Origin: Halomonas sp. I5-271120
GTDB taxonomy: Bacteria > Pseudomonadota > Gammaproteobacteria > Pseudomonadales > Halomonadaceae
Assembly: GCF_030553075.1 (NCBI RefSeq)
Contig: NZ_CP130701.1
Span: 1,860,001 to 1,924,000 of the forward strand
Length of the DNA: 64,000 nucleotides
Direction: 5' to 3'
Translations under genes and position numbers: made by a program
Notes under the pieces: model-generated
The model's input: the letters and a program-made list of their open reading frames with translations, nothing else
Told to the model about the DNA's origin: nothing
Databases searched by the model: none
Part shown: positions 8,787 through 20,110 of the stretch, in pieces
Layout: the number at the start of each line of letters is the position of its first letter
Numbering within the stretch: position 1 is the stretch's first letter

Positions 8787-8906
8787 ATAGTACTTATCTT
8801 AGTGCTTAGCTTACCCCCTAGATTAGCACTTAGCTTACCCCCTGGATTAGCCCGTAGATTAGTACTTAGCTTGGTACTTAGCTTAGTACGTAGCTCAGCC
8901 CTTAGA
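8787..8906. repeat. 12-bp tandem repeat, 10 units
   Basis: Ten consecutive 12-bp units approximate TTAGTACTTAGC, for example TTAGCACTTAGC (8823), TTAGTACTTAGC (8859) and TTGGTACTTAGC (8871). Units 3 and 5 share the variant TTACCCCCTRGA, so part of the array has also been copied as a 24-bp double unit. Because 12 is a multiple of 3, open frames exist on both strands, but none has a ribosome site and all read as short repeated peptides. Function unknown. Confidence 0.8.
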
Positions 8907-8925
8907 TGAGTCATTTTTGCGACCA

Positions 8926-8956
8926 ACGAAAAAGCCCACCGCAAGCGGTGGGCTTT
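8926..8956 (-). terminator. Intrinsic terminator of typA
   Basis: On the minus strand the stem AAAGCCCACC / GGTGGGCTTT encloses a 6-nt loop and runs into TTTTTC. It lies about 70 bp after the typA stop codon. Confidence 0.85.
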
Positions 8957-9024
8957 GTTGATCATGGCGCTGTGCGCCGTGACCTTCAAGGGCGACGGCG
9001 CTCCGAAGAGCGCCGGGGCGTAAG

Positions 9025-10854
<1,830 letters not shown>

Positions 10855-11170
10855 GAAGGGATCCTGCTGCGAAAATTGGGCGACATTATAGTATCCGGGC
10901 CGGTGCCCCTACCAGCGCGGCGCGCGAATTCTCGCCGCGGTCAGCACCAAGTCCTTGATACCCAGCGCTTGAATCCTTGGCCTGGATGCCTTGAATCAGG
11001 GCGACATCCGGCATAGGCGGACCCGATCGGCGTTGGCCGCACGACACGAAGGACGTGATTGACACGTGGAGAGGGACCAGGCGGGGATCAGAACGGGCGC
11101 GAGGGTGATCCGGGGATACTCTCTTGAACTCGTCTTTAACTCGTTGCGTTGCTCATTGAGGAACGCGGAA
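10855..11170 (-). promoter_or_regulatory. typA upstream region, 316 bp without a gene
   Basis: A perfect TATAAT on the minus strand (10885-10890) is the best promoter element for typA, about 31 bp before its GTG. No convincing -35 box lies at the right distance. I see no further gene, hairpin or repeat in the remainder. Confidence 0.35.
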
Positions 11171-11710
11171 TTATAGCGATATTTCCATGATACGCGCATG
11201 ACAAGCGCGCAGACGCTCCACCAGGTCTTCGTGAGCGGTGTCGTCGAGGCCGGTATCGAAGCCTCCGATGCGCTCGAACCACTGGCGGGCGATGCACAGG
11301 GTACCGGGTGGGGTGGCGACATGCCACAGCCGCCGCAGGGTCGTTATCAGTGCGGGGGTATGGGGCTGGAAGGTCATGGCATCCCATTGCTGATGCTCTA
11401 GCAGGTTGTCGACCTGGCTGAGCCAGCTGCTGCGTAGCCGTCCGTGGGGAGAGAGAAAGACCAGGATGTCGGCAGAGGTGATGCGGGCGATGGCGTTGCC
11501 ACGGGCGCCGAAGGTGGCGTGATCGCAGACGGTGAAACGGCCGCCGAAGCGTCGGCTCAGCGTCGCCAGGCGTGCGTTCTCGGCGGTGCCGATGACCTGG
11601 ATGTCGACCCGCGCCGGATGCCGGCGCACGGCTTCGTTGAGGGTGGCCAGGCAGCGTGGCAGTTGAGCGCCCATGAGCCTGGAATCAACGATAATGCTAT
11701 AGGCCTTCAT
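11171..11710 (-). CDS. Small glycosyltransferase-like (GT-A, family 2 type) protein
   Basis: Start placed at 11710 (ATG, GGAG upstream), giving 179 residues beginning MKAYSIIVDSRLMG; the open frame extends further but without plausible N-terminal sequence. The protein resembles the nucleotide-diphospho-sugar transferase fold: an N-terminal beta strand, a segment ADILVFLSPHGRLRSSWLS where a DxD-like site would lie, and a C-terminal region FERIGGFDTGLDDTAHEDLVERLR. The last matches the GGFD...EDxDLxxR pattern of family 2 enzymes. The usual DAD metal motif is altered (only one acidic residue, in SADIL), so activity is uncertain. It lies upstream of typA on the same strand. Family assignment is moderate. 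Confidence 0.6.
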   Translation of the reverse strand: MKAYSIIVDSRLMGAQLPRCLATLNEAVRRHPARVDIQVIGTAENARLATLSRRFGGRFTVCDHATFGARGNAIARITSADILVFLSPHGRLRSSWLSQVDNLLEHQQWDAMTFQPHTPALITTLRRLWHVATPPGTLCIARQWFERIGGFDTGLDDTAHEDLVERLRACHARIMEISL

Positions 11711-11969
11711 CTGCGGTGACGCTCCTGCGTGGATTTGGGCAACGCGCTCATGGGGGCGTATCGCGGTGTGGGATGTCACCGGCTCCAGGCATTTCGGGCA
11801 ACGAAGGCGCCAGGCTGCACCTTTGCTGTGTAATAAAGTGTAGCTTTGAGTTTCATAAGGTAGCAATACTATCTTTAGCTGATATGACCGGGGTCCGAGG
11901 GCTTGGTTCGACTCATTCAAACTGGTGGGACGGCTCAACGTGGCACGCGGCGTCACGGGTGTGATGTTT

Positions 11970-12007
11970 TGGTGCATGCCCGGTTAATTGTGTTCAATTT
12001 TGGTGCA
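11970..12007 (+). promoter_or_regulatory. Possible NtrC half-sites upstream of glnA
   Basis: TGGTGCA occurs at 11970-11976 and again at 12001-12007, 31 bp apart (three helical turns), both as TTTTGGTGCAT. This is the right half of the NtrC site TGCACC-N5-GGTGCA; the left halves are poor. They lie about 130-170 bp upstream of the sigma-54 promoter, a usual enhancer distance. Confidence 0.4.
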
Positions 12008-12138
12008 TAGAGTGCGCCAGCAAGACGAGAGACGCGTCCAAAAAGGCGAATAATGGGGTCTTTTCGTTGGTGGTGATCAGGAAAAAGTCATTTTTAATCA
12101 GCCGGTTATTCCTTTCCTTTGTCCGCTATGCGCCATTT

Positions 12139-12154
12139 TGGCACGTCCCCTGCA
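12139..12154 (+). promoter_or_regulatory. Sigma-54 promoter of glnA
   Basis: TGGCACGTCCCCTGCA matches the -24/-12 consensus TGGCACGnnnnTTGCW at every defined position except one (C instead of T before TGC). The GG and GC doublets are correctly spaced. It lies about 190 bp before the glnA ATG. Confidence 0.8.
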
Positions 12155-12350
12155 TTATACTTTCCAGTGACATTTTGCAGTGACATGACACCTTTCATGT
12201 CCTGTACCGGCGACCATGGGCCTGAGGCCTTTGGCATGGTACAAACGATTCGGTCCCGTTTTGCTATAGCGGCGGGCCCGAGGCACGTAACGACCTCGCC
12301 GGGCACGCACGCCAACCACAAGAGCCATCGCTCATCCTCTGGAGGACACC

Positions 12351-13757
12351 ATGTCTGAGAAGACCCTCGCACTGATCGAAGAACACGACATCAAGTGGGT
12401 AGACCTGCGCTTCACCGATACCATCGGTAAAGAGCAGCATGTCACCATTCCGGCGCACTCCGTGGACGAGGAATTCTTCGACAACGGCCAGATGTTCGAT
12501 GGTTCTTCCATCTCTGGCTGGAAGGGCATCAACGAGTCCGACATGATCCTGCGCCCGGAAGACGGCAGCGCCTACCTGGACCCGTTCACCGAAGACGCCA
12601 CCCTGGTGCTGCGCTGCGATATCATCGAGCCGGCCACCATGCAGGGCTACGAGCGTGATCCGCGCTCCATCGCCAAGCGCGCCGAGGCGTACCTGCAGTC
12701 CACCGGCCTTGGCGATACCGCCTTCTTCGGGCCGGAACCCGAGTTCTTCATCTTCGACGAAGTGCACTGGAAGTCCGATATCCAGGGCTCCATGTACAAG
12801 ATCACCTCCGAAGAAGGTGCCTGGGCCACCGACAGCGTCGTCGAAGGCGGCAACCTGGGTCACCGTCCGCGCGTCAAGGGCGGCTACTTCCCGGTCCCGC
12901 CGGTGGATAGCTTCCACGACATGCGCGGCGCCATGTGTAACACCCTGGAAGCCATCGGCCAGAGCGTCGAAGTGCACCACCACGAGGTGTCCAACGCCGG
13001 CCAGAACGAGATCGGGGTCAAGTTCAACACCCTGGTCAAGAAGGCCGACGAAGTGCAGTCCATGAAGTACGTGATCCACAACGTGGCTCACGCCTATGGC
13101 AAGACGGCCACCTTCATGCCCAAGCCGCTGGTCGGTGACAACGGTTCCGGCATGCACGTCCACCAGTCCTTCTGGAAAGACGGCGTCAACCAGTTTGCCG
13201 GTGACGAGTACGCGGGCCTGTCCGAAATGGCGCTCTACTACATCGGCGGCATCATCAAGCACGCTCGTGCCCTGAACGCCTTCACCAACGCTTCTACCAA
13301 CTCCTACAAGCGTCTGGTGCCGGGCTTCGAAGCGCCGGTGATGCTGGCCTACTCGGCGCGTAACCGCTCCGCGTCCATCCGCATTCCCTACACCGCAAGC
13401 CCGAAGGGCAAGCGCATCGAGGCCCGCTTCCCGGACCCGACCGCCAACCCCTACCTGTGCTTCTCGGCGATGCTGATGGCCGGCCTCGATGGCATCAAGA
13501 ACAAGATCCATCCTGGCGATGCCATGGACAAGAACCTCTATGACCTGCCGCCGGAAGAGGGCAAGGCCATTCCCACCGTCGCCGAGAGCCTGGACCAGGC
13601 CCTGGACGCGCTGGACGCCGATCGTGCCTTCCTGACCGAAGGTGGCGTCTTCACCGACGACATGATCGATGCCTACATCGAGCTCAAGGAAGAAGACGTC
13701 GAGCGTCTGCGTATGACCACGCATCCGGTCGAGTTCGACATGTACTATAGTTGCTAA
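12351..13757 (+). CDS. glnA: Glutamine synthetase, type I (GSI-beta)
   Basis: This 468-residue enzyme makes glutamine from glutamate, ammonia and ATP as a dodecamer. The N-terminal beta-grasp domain runs to about residue 100, followed by the catalytic domain with the metal-ligand region FFGPEPEFF. The loop NLYDLPPEE contains Tyr397, the adenylylation site, which marks it as the GSI-beta form switched by GlnE. A strong GGAGG ribosome site precedes the ATG. Transcription is probably from the sigma-54 promoter at 12139 under NtrC, and a perfect terminator follows. glnL and glnG lie downstream with their own sigma-54 promoter. Confidence 0.98.
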   Translation: MSEKTLALIEEHDIKWVDLRFTDTIGKEQHVTIPAHSVDEEFFDNGQMFDGSSISGWKGINESDMILRPEDGSAYLDPFTEDATLVLRCDIIEPATMQGYERDPRSIAKRAEAYLQSTGLGDTAFFGPEPEFFIFDEVHWKSDIQGSMYKITSEEGAWATDSVVEGGNLGHRPRVKGGYFPVPPVDSFHDMRGAMCNTLEAIGQSVEVHHHEVSNAGQNEIGVKFNTLVKKADEVQSMKYVIHNVAHAYGKTATFMPKPLVGDNGSGMHVHQSFWKDGVNQFAGDEYAGLSEMALYYIGGIIKHARALNAFTNASTNSYKRLVPGFEAPVMLAYSARNRSASIRIPYTASPKGKRIEARFPDPTANPYLCFSAMLMAGLDGIKNKIHPGDAMDKNLYDLPPEEGKAIPTVAESLDQALDALDADRAFLTEGGVFTDDMIDAYIELKEEDVERLRMTTHPVEFDMYYSC

Positions 13758-13828
13758 GAACAGCTGCTAAGAACAGCTGCTGATTGCCGCCGCCGGCTCA
13801 ATGGCCGGTGAGCTGGTTAGTCGCCCAA

Positions 13829-13856
13829 GGGGGCCGCTCACGCGGCCCCCTTTTTT
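13829..13856 (+). terminator. Intrinsic terminator of glnA
   Basis: A 9-bp stem GGGGGCCGC / GCGGCCCCC with loop TCAC is followed directly by six T residues, about 70 bp after the glnA stop. Confidence 0.95.
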
Positions 13857-13870
13857 GGTTACACTCGGCG

Positions 13871-13912
13871 TAGCCAGTAGCCAGTAGCCAGTAGCCAGTA
13901 GCCAGTAGCCAG
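13871..13912. repeat. Perfect 7-bp tandem repeat, 6 copies
   Basis: TAGCCAG is repeated six times without change. It sits between the glnA terminator and the ribosome site of the next gene, so copy-number change by slippage would alter that promoter or leader region. Confidence 0.95.
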
Positions 13913-13936
13913 CCGTCGACCCAGGGAGAGCAAGTG

Positions 13937-14650
13937 ATGCTAAGCGTCAGGAGAGTCGCCACCGGCGCCATGTCGGCGGTCTGGCCGGAGAAGGGGCCGT
14001 TGAGAATGCTGCCGTTGAGGACGCGGTCGAGAGTGATGTCGCTGGCGGTCGCGTCCTTGCTACTCGTCCTGGTGCCCGTCATCGCGTCGGCGGCCACGGT
14101 ATACCGCCACGTCGACGAGCAGGGCAACGTCAGTTACTCCGATCGTCCGGATAGCGGCGAAGCGGTGACGCTTTCCCCGCTGACCGTGGTGCCGGCGACC
14201 CCCGATGCGTCTTCGTCGTCACTCAGTAGTAGCCCGCGAAGTAGCGCACGCAATAGCAACAGCCAGCCGGCGGCACCTCCCTTCCTGCCCTATTCGACCT
14301 TTCGCATCGCGTCCCCCAAGAATGAGCAGACGCTGCCGACGGGCTATGCCGGCAATGTCCAGGTCGAGCTGTCGATCGAGCCTGAGCTGCGTGACGATCA
14401 TCGGGTGCGCCTGTTGGTCGATGGCCAGATCAGCCAGTCGGCGATGCACTCGCCGGTGTTCATGGTGACCGGCCTTGAACGCGGCGAGCACCAACTGGTA
14501 GCCGAACTGCTGGATGCCGATGGCCGGGTGCGCCATCGCAGTGAGCCGGTAACGCTCTTCGTGCAGCGCGCCAGCGTCAACCTGCCCCGCAATCCGAATA
14601 ACCCCAGCAATTCCGGCAATGCTGGCGGCTCAAATAGCGCGGCGCCATAA
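13937..14650 (+). CDS. DUF4124-domain protein, exported or anchored
   Basis: About 237 residues. The core (YRHVDEQGNVSYSDRP, about residues 56-71) is the DUF4124 signature, a small domain common next to glnA/ntrBC in gammaproteobacteria; its function is unknown. A hydrophobic stretch (MSLAVASLLLVLVPVIASAA) just before it is a signal peptide or anchor. It is preceded by a 34-residue charged leader if translation begins at 13937, where GGGAGA gives good spacing; an alternative ATG at 14036 starts directly at the signal peptide. After a Ser-rich linker comes a second region (about 115-210) that looks like an immunoglobulin-type beta domain, and the tail is Asn/Ser-rich low complexity. Confidence 0.8.
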   Translation: MLSVRRVATGAMSAVWPEKGPLRMLPLRTRSRVMSLAVASLLLVLVPVIASAATVYRHVDEQGNVSYSDRPDSGEAVTLSPLTVVPATPDASSSSLSSSPRSSARNSNSQPAAPPFLPYSTFRIASPKNEQTLPTGYAGNVQVELSIEPELRDDHRVRLLVDGQISQSAMHSPVFMVTGLERGEHQLVAELLDADGRVRHRSEPVTLFVQRASVNLPRNPNNPSNSGNAGGSNSAAP

Positions 14651-14736
14651 TCGGCGCCACGCTTCTTGATTCCCCTCTGCTTCCTCGCCGCAGCAGTCGC
14701 TTATGGTGAGGCCTGCGGCGACAGTGGACATGGTTT

Positions 14737-14753
14737 TGCACTAACATGGTGCA
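14737..14753 (+). promoter_or_regulatory. NtrC binding site
   Basis: TGCACTAACATGGTGCA matches the NtrC consensus TGCACY-N5-GGTGCA at every defined position. It is centred about 60 bp upstream of the sigma-54 promoter of glnL-glnG, implying NtrC autoregulation. Confidence 0.85.
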
Positions 14754-14805
14754 GTCAATGATGACTCTTGTTTCTCTATGGCTGTAATGGCGGCCTTGTG
14801 CAGGC

Positions 14806-14821
14806 TGGCGCGGTTCTTGCA
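14806..14821 (+). promoter_or_regulatory. Sigma-54 promoter of glnL-glnG
   Basis: TGGCGCGGTTCTTGCA differs from the consensus TGGCACGnnnnTTGCW at a single position (A to G). It lies about 35 bp before the glnL ATG and downstream of the NtrC site. Confidence 0.8.
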
Positions 14822-14856
14822 CAGCTATAGGGAATGCTGACCGAGCGAAGTGCACC

Positions 14857-15921
14857 ATGTACCAACGTCTGCTGGAGCATCTGAGTGCGGCCGTCCTGTT
14901 GCTGGACGGCGGTCTCCGGGTGCGCTGGATGAATCCTGCCGCTGAGGCACTGCTGGCCGTCAGCCTCAAAAGGGTTCATGGCACCTGCCTTGAGCCTCTG
15001 GAAGGTATCGACGGCGCCATTTCCGGCGTGCTGTGCAAGGCCCGCGATGAGCTGCACCCGTTCACCCAGCGTGAGGCGGTGCTGACCACCGGCAGCGGCG
15101 AGGTGGTAACCGCCGACTTCACGGTGACGCCGCTGTCGAAAGAGGAGCTGCTGCTCGAGATCGAGCCTCGCGACCGCCTGATGCGCATCTCCCGCGAGGA
15201 GGCGCTGATCGCCCGTCAGCAGACCATCAAGACCCTGACTCGCGGGCTGGCCCACGAGATCAAGAATCCGCTCGGTGGGATTCGCGGCGCGGCACAGCTG
15301 CTGGAGCGCGACCTGCCGGACCCGTCGCTTAAGGAGTTCACTCGCGTCATCGTCGAGGAGGCGGATCGGCTGCGTGACCTGGTCGACCGCATGCTTGGCC
15401 CCAACCAGCCGGCCCATGATGCGCTCTTCAACATCCACAAGGTGCTCGAGAGAGTGCGTTCGCTGATCACCGCCGAACACCCGCAAGTGCGGCTGGTGCG
15501 GGACTATGACCCCAGCCTGCCGGAGCTGCAGGGCGACGAGGCGCGAATGATTCAGGCGGTGCTCAACATTGCCCGCAACGCGGTCGAGGCCATGGGTGAT
15601 GCCGGTACCAAGGCCCCGAGGCTGACGCTGCGCACCCGCGCTCGGCGCCAGTTCACTCTCGGTACCGAGCGCCATCGGCTGGTCTGCGAGGTGGCGATCA
15701 TCGACAACGGCCCGGGCATTCCCAAGTCGCTGCGCGAGACCCTGTTCTTCCCGATGGTGTCCGGTCGCGCCGAGGGCAGCGGTCTGGGGCTGTCGATCGC
15801 CCAATCCATCCTGCACAAGCACCAGGGGCTGATCGAATGCGACAGCGAGCCGGGTGCCACCGAATTCCGGTTACTGGTGCCGCTGGATGCGCCGCCGCAA
15901 CGCAAGGAAGCCCGAACATGA
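14857..15921 (+). CDS. glnL: Nitrogen regulation sensor kinase NtrB/GlnL
   Basis: This 354-residue cytosolic histidine kinase/phosphatase controls NtrC in response to PII. An N-terminal PAS domain (about 1-115, opening with LLEHLSAAVLLLDGGLRVRWMN) lacks membrane spans. The dimerisation H-box is RGLAHEIKNPLGG with phospho-acceptor His133. The ATPase domain shows an N box (NIARNAVEA), a G1 box (DNGPGI) and a G2 box (GSGLGLSIAQ). Length matches the family. It lies 52 bp upstream of glnG and is expressed with it from the NtrC-dependent promoter. Confidence 0.97.
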   Translation: MYQRLLEHLSAAVLLLDGGLRVRWMNPAAEALLAVSLKRVHGTCLEPLEGIDGAISGVLCKARDELHPFTQREAVLTTGSGEVVTADFTVTPLSKEELLLEIEPRDRLMRISREEALIARQQTIKTLTRGLAHEIKNPLGGIRGAAQLLERDLPDPSLKEFTRVIVEEADRLRDLVDRMLGPNQPAHDALFNIHKVLERVRSLITAEHPQVRLVRDYDPSLPELQGDEARMIQAVLNIARNAVEAMGDAGTKAPRLTLRTRARRQFTLGTERHRLVCEVAIIDNGPGIPKSLRETLFFPMVSGRAEGSGLGLSIAQSILHKHQGLIECDSEPGATEFRLLVPLDAPPQRKEART

Positions 15922-15973
15922 TGGGCACTAACGTATTTCTCACTGCTTACGCCCTGACCCCGCTGGAGGCATC

Positions 15974-17383
<1,410 letters not shown>

Positions 17384-17392
17384 GGGCAGAAG

Positions 17393-17563
17393 GCGGTGCC
17401 GCTTGCCAAGGTTCACGAGCGCATCCTCATCGAGACCGCGCTAAAGCACACCGGGGGGGCGCTCTCCACAAGATCGGTGAAGCCGCCTAGCTGCTCGGCT
17501 GGGGGCGCAATACCCTGACTCGGAAACTGAAGGTGCTGCTGCCGGCGCTGGCCGACGACTGAG
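17393..17563 (+). pseudogene. Decayed tandem copy of the ntrC 3' end
   Basis: This stretch repeats the last ~150 bp of glnG (17234-17383), from GCGGTGCCG to the stop codon. The final ~70 bp, encoding the recognition helix region and the C-terminus, differ from glnG at about two positions. The middle carries an insertion and a GAG-to-TAG stop. It cannot encode a protein on its own. The unequal divergence along the copy suggests duplication followed by decay, or gene conversion keeping the 3' portion alike. It sits between glnG and dgt. Confidence 0.85.
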
Positions 17564-17651
17564 AGCAGTGAACGCCGTTGCGTGCCGTGGTCGGCACTGG
17601 CCGGGTGGCGAGGGGGGTGCCAGAATGGAGGCCCTGACCTGAGGAGGCGTC

Positions 17652-18989
17652 ATGACGCTGATGCACTGGGAACGCCTGCTGGACCCCCACCGGCTTAACG
17701 ACAAGCCTCGCGCATCCCGCGAGGAACTGGGCCGTAGCCCGTTCCACAAGGACCATGACCGGATCGTCTTCTCCGGCTCCTTCCGGCGCCTGGGGCGCAA
17801 GACGCAGGTGCATCCGCTCACCGACAACGACCATATCCACACCCGCCTGACCCACTCGATGGAGGTTGGCTGCGTGGGCCGTAGCCTTGGCATGATCGTT
17901 GGCGAAGGGCTGCGTGAGCGGCTGCCCGACTGGATTACTCCCGCCGACCTAGGGGTGATCGTGCAGGCGGCGTGCCTGGGGCACGACATCGGCAACCCGC
18001 CCTTCGGCCATGCCGGCGAATATGCGATACGCGATTGGTTCAAGCGCGCCGAGGCCGATGGCCTTGGCTATCTCGAGGAGCTATCGCCGCTTCAGCGCCG
18101 CGACCTGCTGACCTACGAGGGCAACGCTCAGGGCTTTCGCATCGTCACCCAGATCGAGTACAACCAGTTCAACGGCGGCATGCGCCTGACCGGGGCGACG
18201 CTTGGCACCCTGCTCAAGTACCCCTGGACGGTGGAGCACGGCGGCGGGGCCGGCAAGTTCGGCTGCTACCAGTCCGAGCGCGAACATCTCGCCGAGGTGG
18301 CTCAGCGGCTCGGCCTCAAGCAGCGCGACGACTGGGCCTGGTGTCGCCATCCGCTGGCCTATCTGGTCGAAGCGGCCGACGACATCTGCTATGCGCTGCT
18401 GGATCTCGAGGATGGGCTGGAGATGGGGATTCTGCGCTTCGATGAGGTCGCCGATATCCTGATCCAGATCGCCGGCGGCGAACCGGAGGACTATCACGCC
18501 ATGAGCGAGCAGGGTGTGTCCCAGCGTCGCCGCATCGCCGCGCTGCGTGGCGCGGCCATGGAGCGGGCGGTGAATGATGTCGGTGCGGTCTTCGTCCAGC
18601 ATGAGCAGGAAATGCTGGCAGGAGCCCTCAACGATGACCTGCTGGAACTCTGCCACCCGGATCTCGGCTGGGGTGTCAGCGCCGCCAAGCAGCTGGCCCG
18701 TGAGCGCATCTTTCAGAACGAGCGCAAGGCCAAGCTGGAGATCGGCGCCTACACGACTCTCGGTATCCTGCTCGAGGCCTTTATCGGCGCCGCCCATGAG
18801 CTACACACCACCGGGCATTCGACCTTCAAGCACCAGCGGGTGCTGGCGCTGATCGGCGAGAATACCCCGCGGCCGTCCTGGAGCCTCTACGACAGCTACC
18901 GGCGCATGCTCGATTTCATCGGCGGCATGACCGATCACTATGCGGTGGACCTGGCCCAGGAAATGGGCGGCCGTTTGAAAGCCGACTGA
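17652..18989 (+). CDS. dgt: Deoxyguanosinetriphosphate triphosphohydrolase-like protein
   Basis: This 445-residue HD-superfamily enzyme is expected to release tripolyphosphate from dGTP or other dNTPs. The metal site is visible: a first His in THSMEVG (about 72), the H-D pair at 111-112 in GHDIGNPPFGHAGE, and a later Asp in EAADDICYALLDLEDG. Length and motif order match the bacterial Dgt type 1/2 family. GAGGAGG gives a strong ribosome site. It is preceded by the ntrC remnant and is probably transcribed independently. The dNTP preferred is not predictable. Confidence 0.92.
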   Translation: MTLMHWERLLDPHRLNDKPRASREELGRSPFHKDHDRIVFSGSFRRLGRKTQVHPLTDNDHIHTRLTHSMEVGCVGRSLGMIVGEGLRERLPDWITPADLGVIVQAACLGHDIGNPPFGHAGEYAIRDWFKRAEADGLGYLEELSPLQRRDLLTYEGNAQGFRIVTQIEYNQFNGGMRLTGATLGTLLKYPWTVEHGGGAGKFGCYQSEREHLAEVAQRLGLKQRDDWAWCRHPLAYLVEAADDICYALLDLEDGLEMGILRFDEVADILIQIAGGEPEDYHAMSEQGVSQRRRIAALRGAAMERAVNDVGAVFVQHEQEMLAGALNDDLLELCHPDLGWGVSAAKQLARERIFQNERKAKLEIGAYTTLGILLEAFIGAAHELHTTGHSTFKHQRVLALIGENTPRPSWSLYDSYRRMLDFIGGMTDHYAVDLAQEMGGRLKAD

Positions 18990-19020
18990 TCGTGGCGCCG
19001 GCCGCCTCGGCAGGCGCGCC

Positions 19021-19851
19021 TCAAGCAGTCATCTTGAGCGGCGGTGCGCCGTCCGGATCGCGTTCCGGGTCCAGTTCTGGATCCAGGTCATTGCCAATCC
19101 CCAGCACGCGCTGGATGGCAAGGCCGATGCGCTTGCTGCTGTCGACGATGCCTTGATTGCCGAACAGGCGGTTGAACTCGAACACGTAGGGATGGCCGTC
19201 GACCATGGCGATGTCGAAGCCGGCATGGTCGATATCGAGTTCCCGGGCCAGGCGCAGCGCCAGAGCAGTGGCCGCTTCGGGGATGTCATCATGCTCGACG
19301 CGACCGCCCTGGCTGACGTTGGCGCGATAGCCGCCGAGCGGTGTGACCCGCCAATAGGCAGTGAGCACCTCGCCGCCGACCACCACGATGCGCAGGTCAC
19401 GATCGACCGGCAGTCGCTGTTGGGCGTAGAGCACCGGCTCGTCCTCGATATGCGCCTCCAGCGCCTCGCGGCAGTCGATCAGGCTGACGCCGTCACCCAT
19501 CGAGCTCTTGATACGCTTGGCGATGAAGGGATAACCGAAGCGTGCCTCGACAAGGTCCAGCGAGGCACGCGACGTGCCGAGGATCTCGGTAGGTGGGACA
19601 TGCTCTGGGCAAATCGCCATGAAGGCGCGCGTCTGTTCGACCTTGTTGTGCCCCAGGTGATAGCTGGCCAGGCTCGGGAAGATGCGCGCCTTGAGCCCAT
19701 AGACCAGGGTGTGCACCTGCCAATAAGCCGGGAACAGCAGCCAGTCGGCCGCCTGGATCTCGTCGAGATGATCGTACATACGCTCGGGCTTGATGTAGCG
19801 AACGCCGGCCAGGCCCAGGGTGCGAAAGACGTCGAACGTGATTATCTTCAT
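19021..19851 (-). CDS. ATP-grasp (RimK-like) protein
   Basis: This 276-residue protein has an ATP-grasp fold. Signs are a glycine-rich ATP loop (FIAKRIKSSMGDGVSLI, about 108-125), a beta strand with basic residues (RLPVDRDLRIVVVGGEVLTAYWR) and the Mg2+-binding end VFEFNRLFGNQG. These fit RimK/glutathione-synthetase-like ligases that join an amino acid to a carboxylate, but the N-terminal domain is unlike RimK and substrates are unknown. The C-terminal tail is acidic and repetitive (DLDPELDPERDPDG), reflecting short DNA repeats. It converges on dgt and diverges from the RNase T2 gene. Confidence 0.75.
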   Translation of the reverse strand: MKIITFDVFRTLGLAGVRYIKPERMYDHLDEIQAADWLLFPAYWQVHTLVYGLKARIFPSLASYHLGHNKVEQTRAFMAICPEHVPPTEILGTSRASLDLVEARFGYPFIAKRIKSSMGDGVSLIDCREALEAHIEDEPVLYAQQRLPVDRDLRIVVVGGEVLTAYWRVTPLGGYRANVSQGGRVEHDDIPEAATALALRLARELDIDHAGFDIAMVDGHPYVFEFNRLFGNQGIVDSSKRIGLAIQRVLGIGNDLDPELDPERDPDGAPPLKMTA

Positions 19852-20035
19852 GAGGTAAGTTTCGTTAACTCCTGTGAACGGCGCGGATTATTGTCCGAGC
19901 GATCTGGGTCTGGCAAGCATTATCGATCATTGTTTGATAACCCCTTGAGACGCCTGTTAATCCCATTGACGCTTTACCCCTGTACCCTTTGACTGAGCTT
20001 TCGCGGAGCGAGCTAACTCGGAATTCGCTAACGCC

Positions 20036-20095
20036 AAGCCAGTTACCCTTGAGCCAGTGACCCTTGAGCTAGTGATCTCTGAGCCAGTGACCCTT
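20036..20095. repeat. 15-bp tandem repeat, 4 units, upstream of the RNase T2 gene
   Basis: Units AAGCCAGTTACCCTT, GAGCCAGTGACCCTT, GAGCTAGTGATCTCT and GAGCCAGTGACCCTT; units 2 and 4 are identical. The tract ends about 5 bp before the ribosome site of the next gene and so lies in its 5' leader. Confidence 0.85.
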
Positions 20096-20110
20096 GGAAG
20101 AGGAGCGAGC

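Noticed and set aside
8717..8989. 90-codon minus-strand frame with repeated KLST peptides
   Set aside because: Produced by the 12-bp tandem repeat, runs through the typA terminator and has no ribosome site.
12264..13724. 486-codon minus-strand frame
   Set aside because: Antisense shadow of glnA.
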